From Candidatus Methanovirga meridionalis (GTDB lineage Archaea > Methanobacteriota > Methanobacteria > Methanobacteriales > Methanobacteriaceae), in the NCBI GenBank assembly GCA_031289325.1, contig JAITPS010000046.1, forward strand, positions 1 to 11,074: DNA of 11,074 nucleotides, written 5' to 3'. The position numbers were made by a program, and so were the translations under genes. Shown here one piece after another: positions 7,059-11,074 of the stretch (position 1 is the stretch's first letter; the number at the start of each line of letters is the position of its first letter). The notes under the pieces are model-generated. The model made no database searches, was not told where the DNA came from, and saw only the letters and a program-made list of their open reading frames with translations.

Positions 7059-7201
7059 CATAATTAATGTATTTAATTATTACAAAAAATTTTTTACAAA
7101 TTATTTTTTCAAGTATTAATATTAATCTTTTAAATTTAATTTAAAGAAATAAAAATCATTTTGATTGTAAATATTTAATTAAATTTTATAAAATCTAATG
7201 T

Positions 7202-7261
7202 TATAGTAGTTTTGATAAAATTCTTAATAAATAACTTTTTTAAAAATAGATATTATTAAAA
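7202..7261 (-). repeat. Dispersed 59-bp repeat, inverted copy
   Basis: The reverse complement of this stretch matches 2187-2245 across its whole length with about one substitution and one indel. The two copies are in opposite orientation about 5 kb apart and flank coaBC, the U32 gene and rimI. Confidence 0.75.
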
Positions 7262-7270
7262 AATATTAAT

Positions 7271-7465
7271 TTAAAATTATTTATATTTATTAAAATTTAT
7301 TTATATTATTTAAAAATTATTTATATTATTTAAAATTTATTTATATTATTTAAAATTTATTTATATTTATTAAAATTTATTTATATTTATTAAAAATTAT
7401 TTATATTTATTAAAAATTATTTATATTATTTAAAAATTATTTATATTATTTAAAATTTATTTATA
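7271..7465. repeat. 20-bp tandem array, about 9.7 copies (left member of a pair)
   Basis: A strict 20-bp period from 7271, with the core unit ATTTATTTATATTATTTAAA and variants ATTTATTTATATTTATTAAA and AATTATTTATATTATTTAAA. The same unit in the same orientation recurs at 8611-8790 on the other side of the secreted protein locus. Confidence 0.88.
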
Positions 7466-7466
7466 C

Positions 7467-7525
7467 ATTTGTTATTGTGGAGTTTCGTACAGCAAATAAC
7501 AAATTTTTCCACCTGAATAATGTGG
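7467..7525 (+). promoter_or_regulatory. Hairpin with a possible pseudoknot upstream of the secreted protein gene
   Basis: ATTTGTTATT (7467-7476) pairs perfectly with AATAACAAAT (7495-7504) around an 18-nt loop that is GC-richer than anything nearby. The loop begins GTGGA (7477-7481), complementary to TCCAC (7508-7512) just after the stem, so a pseudoknot can form. CCAC (7509-7512) can instead pair with GTGG at 7522-7525. The structure ends about 50 nt before the start codon at 7573. Function unknown: it could be a leader RNA element, a protein-binding DNA site, or neither. Confidence 0.4.
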
Positions 7526-7560
7526 TTAAACTTATTTAATTAATTAAATTTTTTTTAAAA

Positions 7561-7566
7561 GGTGAT
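7561..7566 (+). promoter_or_regulatory. Ribosome binding site of the secreted protein gene
   Basis: GGTGAT ends six bases before the ATG at 7573 and matches the archaeal anti-Shine-Dalgarno end. It favours 7573 over the second in-frame ATG two codons later. Confidence 0.65.
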
Positions 7567-7572
7567 AAATAT

Positions 7573-8130
7573 ATGAAAATGAAAATTTTTAGTTTAGTAT
7601 TAATTTTTATTTTAGCTATTAGTGGTATTGGAGCAATAAATGCTGTTACTACTCAAGTAAAACATATACAAAGACCAATTATAAATTATGATGCTAATAT
7701 AACTACACCATATTGGAATGTAACTATACCCTTTTGGAATATTTCTATTCCTTTGACTTTATCTGGATTAGAGATTGATGCTAATGGAACTGGATTGTTT
7801 AATGTTACTGTAAAGGGCACAAGTTTTCCTATACCTAATGATTATAATGATCAACTTCTTGATTTAATAACTAATTATTTAGTTAATGAATCTTTTAATG
7901 TTGATAGTCTTTCTATAAAGGAAAATTCAACTAATGTTACTGTACCTGATTTCACGGCAACTATTGATCTGGTCAATGGAACCCCAAAAAGTATAAAATT
8001 ACCTGATACAACTATATTTCTCAACACTGTACTTATTTATAATATAGGTGGTTTTATTTCTGTAGAAATCCCTACAAAGTTACCTATATTCATACCTGGT
8101 AAGGAATATCCATTTTCAAGTAATTTTTAA
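7573..8130 (+). CDS. Secreted sequon-rich protein of unknown function
   Basis: This encodes 185 residues with a clear Sec signal peptide: a basic start (MKMK), a hydrophobic core, and a probable cleavage after INA at residue 24. The mature part is about 160 residues with no further membrane segment, so it should be released or held in the cell wall. It has nine N-glycosylation sequons (NIT, NVT, NIS, NGT, NVT, NES, NST, NVT, NGT), very dense for its size. An internal echo, YWNVTIPFWNISIP, joins an alternating hydrophobic pattern that suggests beta strands; there is no Cys. I do not recognise a family. A GGTGAT ribosome binding site supports the start, and a T-rich tract after 8206 probably ends transcription. 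The gene stands alone between two arrays of the same 20-bp repeat and next to a broken secreted protein gene, as in a fast-changing surface-protein locus. Confidence 0.8.
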   Translation: MKMKIFSLVLIFILAISGIGAINAVTTQVKHIQRPIINYDANITTPYWNVTIPFWNISIPLTLSGLEIDANGTGLFNVTVKGTSFPIPNDYNDQLLDLITNYLVNESFNVDSLSIKENSTNVTVPDFTATIDLVNGTPKSIKLPDTTIFLNTVLIYNIGGFISVEIPTKLPIFIPGKEYPFSSNF

Positions 8131-8143
8131 GTTATATTGAGGT

Positions 8144-8206
8144 AACAATTTAGCTAATTTGTATAACAATTTAGCTATTTTGTATAACAATTTAGCTATT
8201 TTGTAA
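8144..8206. repeat. 21-bp tandem repeat, three copies
   Basis: Three 21-bp units start at 8144, 8165 and 8186, each containing AACAATTTAGCTA and ending TTTGTA. The first differs from the others at one base (AATTT for ATTTT). They begin 14 nt after the stop codon of the secreted protein gene, so they would be in its 3' untranslated RNA. Confidence 0.85.
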
Positions 8207-8238
8207 TTTTTTTAGAATATATTTTTTTATTTTTTTAA
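8205..8238 (+). terminator. T-rich terminator after the secreted protein gene
   Basis: Three T runs of six or seven bases, separated by AGAATATA and A, directly follow the 21-bp repeat. This is typical of an archaeal intrinsic terminator. Confidence 0.5.
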
Positions 8239-8239
8239 T

Positions 8240-8310
8240 CATGTAAGAAGCATCAAATTAATTGTTAGGCACTTATTACATGCTTAAAACTTCAATTTAG
8301 CATCTGTAAT
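8240..8310 (+). promoter_or_regulatory. Alternative hairpins (switch-like inverted repeats)
   Basis: CATGTAA (8240-8246) is complementary to TTACATG (8276-8282). The same middle strand, extended to ATTACATGCT (8275-8284), can instead pair with AGCATCTGTAAT (8299-8310) with two unpaired bases. The two stems exclude each other. A third stem, TGCTCT/AGAGCA with a six-base loop, lies at 8381-8398. A role is unproven, and short inverted repeats are common in such DNA. Confidence 0.25.
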
Positions 8311-8422
8311 AGATTAAATTAAGAAATATAGGTGCATGGATGTATAGAAATAAATCAATTTTCAGTAAAAAAATGAGTTTTGCTCTTAGGAGAGAGCATA
8401 ATATTTTAGATTGGCTGTCTAA

Positions 8423-8665
8423 ATGAAATTTAAAGGACTACTTAAGACATTTTCAATATTTTTAATTATTTATTTGGTTTCCATCTGTGAAACTGTGTAA
8501 GCTGTTAATGTAACTTCTAAAATTTCTGTTCACAATGTTCAATTATTTAATAGGATTTTAACTTTTTTTCTTTCTTTTGATAATGAATCGCATGATTATA
8601 TATATTCAAATTTTATTTTTATTAATTTAAAATTATTTATATTATTTAAAATTTATTTTTATTAA
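8423..8665 (+). pseudogene. Remnant of a secreted protein gene with a stop inside the signal peptide
   Basis: From the ATG at 8423 the frame reads MKFKGLLKTFSIFLIIYLVS, then ICETV and TAA (8498-8500). In the same frame it continues AVNVTSKISVHNVQLFNR and on to FDNESHDYIYS. A basic start, a hydrophobic core and then AVNVTS is what a Sec signal peptide and mature start look like in this kind of genome, and the continuation carries two sequons (NVT, NES). One substitution would explain the TAA. From about 8605 the frame runs into the 20-bp repeat array and stops at 8663, so the rest of the gene is gone. No ribosome binding site is visible. I read it as a truncated relative of surface or secreted protein genes, family unknown. 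Confidence 0.55.
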
Positions 8666-8790
8666 TTTAAAATTATCCATATTATTTAAAATTTATTTTT
8701 ATTATTTAAAATTTATTTATATTGATTAAAATTTATTTTTATTATTTGAATTTTATTTTTATTATTTAAAATTTATTTTTATTGATTAAA
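8611..8790. repeat. 20-bp tandem array, nine copies (right member of a pair)
   Basis: A strict 20-bp period with units such as ATTTATTTTTATTATTTAAA and ATTTATTTATATTGATTAAA. It shares unit length, sequence and orientation with the array at 7271-7465. The units are more diverged from one another than in the left array. Confidence 0.85.
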
Positions 8791-8829
8791 ATTATGGATT
8801 TTTATAAACTGATATTTGAAATTAAATAA
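8790..8829 (+). repeat. Dispersed single copy of the 30-bp (DFYKLIFEI) unit
   Basis: Starting at an ATG at 8794, the sequence would read MDFYKLIFEIK and stop. It is the reverse complement of the 1898-2107 repeat unit, and shared sequence extends to TAAAATTATGG on the left and GAAATTAAA on the right. The only differences inside are AAACTG for AAATTA. It directly abuts the 20-bp array. Too short and unsupported by a ribosome binding site to call a gene. Confidence 0.6.
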
Positions 8830-8969
8830 TTTAATAAAAAAAATTTATTATTCAAAATTTAAGAACTTTTCCATAATGACTATTAATTGAAATAAATTAA
8901 TAATATTAATAATTGAAATAAATTAATATAATATAATATTAAATACTACTTTAAATATATACATTATAT

Positions 8970-8985
8970 TATAGTTTAAACTATA
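8970..8985. promoter_or_regulatory. Perfect 16-bp palindrome
   Basis: TATAGTTTAAACTATA is a perfect inverted repeat about 118 bp before the aIF1A start. Flanking ACATTATATT and TTTTAATGTTATA extend the symmetry imperfectly. It could be a binding site for a dimeric regulator; in 80% AT sequence it could also be chance. Confidence 0.3.
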
Positions 8986-9012
8986 TATTTTAATGTTATA
9001 TAATATTATTAA

Positions 9013-9042
9013 TATGAAACCATTACTTATGAAACCATTATT
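9013..9042. repeat. 15-bp direct repeat, two copies
   Basis: TATGAAACCATTA occurs at 9013-9025 and 9028-9040 in a 15-bp period, about 65 bp before the aIF1A start. It may be a duplicated regulatory site or a starting tandem array. Confidence 0.6.
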
Positions 9043-9090
9043 AAAATTATAAATCAAAAACTATTGATTTTTATTAGTTAATATTGTTAT

Positions 9091-9097
9091 GGAGGAG
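9091..9097 (+). promoter_or_regulatory. Ribosome binding site that fixes the TTG start of aIF1A
   Basis: GGAGGAG ends five bases before the TTG at 9103. The ATG overlapping it at 9089 opens a five-codon frame (ATGGAGGAGAGTTCTTGA) whose TGA overlaps the TTG, so the initiation factor itself must start at TTG. Confidence 0.8.
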
Positions 9098-9102
9098 AGT
9101 TC

Positions 9103-9417
9103 TTGAATAAAAATAGAGGAAATAAAAGTGGAGGAGCACCAGAATTTAAAAGGGTGAGAACTCCAAGAAAAGGAGAAATACTTGGACTTATTGAACAAAT
9201 TATGGGGCATGGAAAACTGAAAGTTAGATGTGCTGATGGGAAAATAAGAATGGGCAGGATTCCTGGAAAAATGAAAAAAAGAATTTGGATTAGAGAAGGT
9301 GATGTAGTTTTAGTTAAACCATGGGATTTTCAAAGTGATGAAAAATCGGATGTTATTTGGAGATATACTAAAACAGAGGCAGGTTGGCTTGAGAGGAAAG
9401 GATTCTTAAAAATGTGA
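9103..9417 (+). CDS. eif1A: Translation initiation factor aIF1A
   Basis: Archaeal homologue of eIF1A, 104 residues, which binds the A site of the small ribosomal subunit and supports initiator tRNA placement and start-site selection. After a short basic tail (NKNRGNKSGG) comes one S1-like OB fold (about 23-90) with the family's hallmark blocks: TPRKGEILGLIEQIMG (20-35), KVRCADGKIRMGRIPGKMKKR (40-60), IWIREGDVVLVKPWDF (61-76) and DVIWRYTKTEAGWLERKG (83-100). The length is usual for archaea, and the long acidic tail of the eukaryotic protein is absent as expected. Translation starts at TTG, supported by GGAGGAG five bases upstream and by the absence of another start before the conserved blocks. 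In many archaea this gene is beside the RIO1 kinase gene; here a GNAT gene intervenes. Confidence 0.96.
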   Translation: MNKNRGNKSGGAPEFKRVRTPRKGEILGLIEQIMGHGKLKVRCADGKIRMGRIPGKMKKRIWIREGDVVLVKPWDFQSDEKSDVIWRYTKTEAGWLERKGFLKM

Positions 9418-9560
9418 AAATATTCCATGTATTTTTAATATATGAAATTTGTATAATCAAATGTTTTAAATAAATAATGCATTTAAATCTCCAAACTTTT
9501 GATACTTTTAATTTTGATACTCTCTATTTTTAAATATAATAAACTAATTAAAGGGATTTC

Positions 9561-9995
9561 ATGAAGGTTTTAATTGGAAAAGAAGAACATTTACCTGGAA
9601 TTCTAAAATTATACAAACAATTAATTCCAGAGGAAGAATCTGCAACATTGAATGAAGCTAAAAAAGTGTGGAATACAGCTAAAAAAGAAAATATAAAGTA
9701 TTTTGTAGCTATTGACGACGATAAACTAATAGCTTCGGTTTTTATAGCTATAATTCCAAATTTAACTGGGAGTGGAAGACCATTTGGTATAATTGAAAAT
9801 GTAATAGTTGATAAAGAATATAGGGGATTAGGTTTAGGAAAAGCAATAATGGAGAAAGCTATTGAATATGGGAAAAAGCAAAATTGTCAATATATTTCCT
9901 TACAAAGTGGTAATCATAGAAGGGATGCACATAAATTCTATGAAAGTATAGGATTTGATGGGAATGAGAAAATAGCATTTTACATGAAATTATGA
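9561..9995 (+). CDS. GNAT-family N-acetyltransferase
   Basis: A 144-residue single-domain acetyltransferase that should use acetyl-CoA; the acceptor is unknown. Residues 1-60 form the variable acceptor-side part (VLIGKEEHLPGILKLYKQLI). The CoA-binding motif A is complete: IENVIVDKEYRGLGLGKAIM (78-97), with Arg88-Gly-Leu-Gly-Leu-Gly93. Motif B follows in LQSGNHRRDAHKFYESIGF (114-132), with Tyr127 as probable general acid. It is not close to the RimI-type protein in this window: it lacks LEVE and the YYxDG ending. An AAAGGG motif precedes the ATG by five bases, and a TTTAAATATA box is near 9529. It sits 143 bp after aIF1A and 96 bp before the RIO1 kinase, so it is probably its own transcription unit. 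Confidence is high for the family and low for the substrate. Confidence 0.88.
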   Translation: MKVLIGKEEHLPGILKLYKQLIPEEESATLNEAKKVWNTAKKENIKYFVAIDDDKLIASVFIAIIPNLTGSGRPFGIIENVIVDKEYRGLGLGKAIMEKAIEYGKKQNCQYISLQSGNHRRDAHKFYESIGFDGNEKIAFYMKL

Positions 9996-10002
9996 TGTTA
10001 AA

Positions 10003-10051
10003 ATAGATTGTAACAATAAAAATAGATTGTAACAATATAGATTGTAACAAT
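10003..10051. promoter_or_regulatory. Three copies of the palindrome ATTGTAACAAT upstream of the RIO1 kinase
   Basis: The 15-bp unit ATAGATTGTAACAAT occurs at 10003-10017, 10022-10036 and 10037-10051. Its last 11 bases, ATTGTAACAAT, are a perfect inverted repeat about a central A. Centres are 19 and 15 bp apart. The third copy abuts a TATA-like AAATATATA. Clustered palindromes at that place fit an operator for a dimeric regulator; a simple tandem duplication is the alternative. Confidence 0.45.
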
Positions 10052-10060
10052 AAATATATA
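10052..10060 (+). promoter_or_regulatory. TATA-box candidate for the RIO1 kinase gene
   Basis: AAATATATA ends 31 nt before the ATG at 10092. No ribosome binding site lies before that ATG, so a leaderless or nearly leaderless transcript starting about 25 nt after this box is plausible. Confidence 0.45.
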
Positions 10061-10091
10061 ATTATAATTCAAAGATAATTATGAAAGTTTT

Positions 10092-10874
10092 ATGGATTCT
10101 AAAATAGATAAGGCGGATTTTAAATTAGAAAAAATAGAGTCTGCAAAAAGAATTAAAGATAGTGATGAACTAAAAGTAGGTAGTGAAATATTTGATAAAC
10201 AAACATTAGAAACTCTTTATAAACTATCTAAACAATCATATTTAGATGTTTTAAATGGAGCAATTAGTACAGGTAAAGAAGCTAATGTTTTAAAAGGTAT
10301 CAAAGATGATTCAACATTTGTTGCAGTTAAAATATATAGAATAGTCACATCGGACTTTAAAAAGATGCAATACTATATACAAGGAGATCCTCGTTTTAAT
10401 ATTAGGACGCATAATAAAAGACAACTGGTTAATGCTTGGGTTAATAAAGAGTTTAGAAATCTTAATCGTGCTTATAAAGCTAAAGTTTCTGTTCCAAATC
10501 CAATAACAACTGAGAATAATATTCTTCTTTTAGAATTTATTGGAGATAGTGATGGAAATCCAGCTCAACCTGTAAGAAATCAGAAACCAGAAAATTCAGA
10601 TGATTTTGCAGATAAAGTTCTTTTTGAACTTAAAAAGTTCATTCATGATGCTAAATTAATACATGGCGATCTTTCAAATTTTAATATTCTTAATTATAAC
10701 GAATATCCAGTTATTATTGATGTTTCTCAATCCGTTGTTTTAGATCATCCAATAGCTCGTGAACTTCTTGATAGAGACATTTTAAACATGTATAAAGAAT
10801 TTAACAAAATAAAAGCTAAAATATCTATTGATGAGATTAAAGAAAAAATAAATTATGATAAAATATTTAAATAA
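10092..10874 (+). CDS. rio1: RIO1-type serine protein kinase
   Basis: Atypical kinase/ATPase of 260 residues; in eukaryotes and probably archaea Rio1 acts in late maturation of the small ribosomal subunit. Recognisable elements in order: the RIO P-loop AISTGKEANVLKG (57-69), catalytic Lys80 in FVAVKIYRI, the Rio1-type loop SDFKKMQYYIQGDPRFN (87-103), Glu120 in WVNKEFRNL, hinge LLLEFIGDSDGNPA (145-158), catalytic loop HGDLSNFNIL (191-200) with Asp193 and Asn198, and the metal loop IDVSQSV (209-215) with Asp210. All catalytic residues are present and the length is usual for archaeal Rio1. The start at 10092 is the only in-frame ATG after the stop at 10065. No ribosome binding site is evident, and a TATA-like box 31 nt upstream suggests a leaderless message. 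Neighbouring aIF1A fits the ribosome theme. Confidence 0.95.
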   Translation: MDSKIDKADFKLEKIESAKRIKDSDELKVGSEIFDKQTLETLYKLSKQSYLDVLNGAISTGKEANVLKGIKDDSTFVAVKIYRIVTSDFKKMQYYIQGDPRFNIRTHNKRQLVNAWVNKEFRNLNRAYKAKVSVPNPITTENNILLLEFIGDSDGNPAQPVRNQKPENSDDFADKVLFELKKFIHDAKLIHGDLSNFNILNYNEYPVIIDVSQSVVLDHPIARELLDRDILNMYKEFNKIKAKISIDEIKEKINYDKIFK

Positions 10875-10888
10875 TATTTGTATTAAAA

Positions 10889-10963
10889 ATCATTACTCTT
10901 AATTTTCCTAAAATAATCATTCCTAATTTTCCTAAAATAATCACTCTTAATTTTCCTAAAATC
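10889..10963. repeat. 24-bp tandem repeat, three copies
   Basis: Three units start at 10889 (27 bp, with a small insertion), 10916 and 10940. Each contains TAATTTTCCTAAAAT. They begin 14 bp after the RIO1 kinase stop and lead directly into the 18-bp array, whose ATCATT start they share. Confidence 0.75.
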
Positions 10964-11074
10964 ATTTTTAAAATTAAAATCATTTTTAAAATTAAAATCA
11001 TTTTTAAAATTAAAATCATTTTTAAAATTAAAATCATTTTTAAAATTAAAATCATTTTTAAAATTAAAATCATT
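10961..11074. repeat. 18-bp tandem array running off the window
   Basis: The unit ATCATTTTTAAAATTAAA is repeated six times without error from 10961, and a seventh copy starts at 11069 and is cut by the window edge. The minus strand reads as repeated MILILK, which is a consequence of the period of 18 and not a gene. Confidence 0.9.

Larger units (their letters stand above)
6803..7572. other. Divergent intergenic region made largely of repeats
   Basis: This 770-bp gap separates the minus-strand rimI operon from the plus-strand secreted protein gene. In order it contains the rimI promoter candidate, an 8-bp inverted repeat (TTCATTTT 6843-6850, AAAATGAA 6866-6873), a 120-bp element with inverted ends, an inverted 60-bp dispersed repeat, a 20-bp tandem array and a hairpin with GC-containing loop. 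No reading frame of interest on either strand. Confidence 0.6.
8131..9102. other. Intergenic region with repeats, a gene remnant and palindromes
   Basis: This gap of about 970 bp before aIF1A contains a 21-bp triplet repeat and T-rich terminator, foldable sequence at 8240-8400, a signal-peptide gene remnant from 8423, a 20-bp tandem array, a lone copy of the 30-bp repeat unit, a 16-bp palindrome at 8970 and a 15-bp duplication at 9013. No intact gene of normal size is visible. Confidence 0.6.

Noticed and set aside
8240..8430. Degraded transposase in the gap after the secreted protein gene
   Set aside because: No frame on either strand gives a recognisable transposase motif, and no long inverted ends bound the segment.
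9859..10050. 63-codon minus-strand frame at the end of the GNAT gene
   Set aside because: Antisense to the conserved acetyltransferase motif B and the palindrome array; no supporting signal.
10867..11073. Minus-strand frame with repeated MILILK
   Set aside because: A by-product of the 18-bp array; its unit has no ribosome binding site and the frame extends out of the window.
1..11074. tRNA, rRNA or other stable RNA genes
   Set aside because: In such AT-rich genomes these appear as GC-rich islands; none is visible, and no TTCRA-type T-loop or cloverleaf pattern was found by eye.

Overview
The window looks like a piece of a very AT-rich archaeal chromosome, most likely a methanogen of the Methanobacteriales (Methanobrevibacter-like). 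The grounds are an archaeal initiation factor aIF1A, a RIO1-type kinase with the HGDLSN and IDVSQ motifs, an archaeal-style CoaBC, a RimI/Ard1-type acetyltransferase, GGAGG-type ribosome binding sites and N-glycosylation sequons on a secreted protein. The genus is an inference; no rRNA is present to test it.

Layout: positions 1-345 hold the 3' end of a probable surface protein, then about 1.1 kb without a gene. A small membrane protein gene (1446-1778) follows. It looks eroded: its frame is open upstream of the first ATG, and after its stop the same frame continues for 46 codons into a 30-bp tandem array. Positions 1898-2675 are stacked AT-rich tandem arrays with periods of 30, 17 and 15 bp. 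coaBC (2746-3903, +) converges on a two-gene minus-strand operon, rimI-like then a U32-family gene (6802 to 3954), whose reading frames overlap by one base. The divergent intergenic region 6803-7572 contains a 120-bp element with inverted-repeat ends, an inverted copy of a repeat seen near 2.2 kb, a 20-bp tandem array and a hairpin. A secreted, sequon-rich protein (7573-8130) follows. Next come a 21-bp repeat, foldable sequence, the broken start of a second secreted protein gene (8423 onward) and another array of the same 20-bp unit. The right end carries aIF1A (TTG start), a GNAT acetyltransferase and the RIO1 kinase, all on +, ending in an 18-bp array that runs off the window.

Working together: aIF1A and RIO1 belong to translation initiation and small-subunit maturation. 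The RimI-like protein would acetylate protein N-termini, and the U32 protein resembles the family that contains the RNA hydroxylases TrhP and RlhA, so this too may be translation-related. CoaBC makes 4'-phosphopantetheine for coenzyme A. The two secreted-protein loci and the repeats form the plastic, decaying part of the window.

I see no mobile element with a transposase, no CRISPR array and no RNA gene. The most unusual material is intergenic: dispersed repeats shared between distant gaps, a triple palindrome upstream of the RIO1 kinase, and gene remnants that end in repeats.
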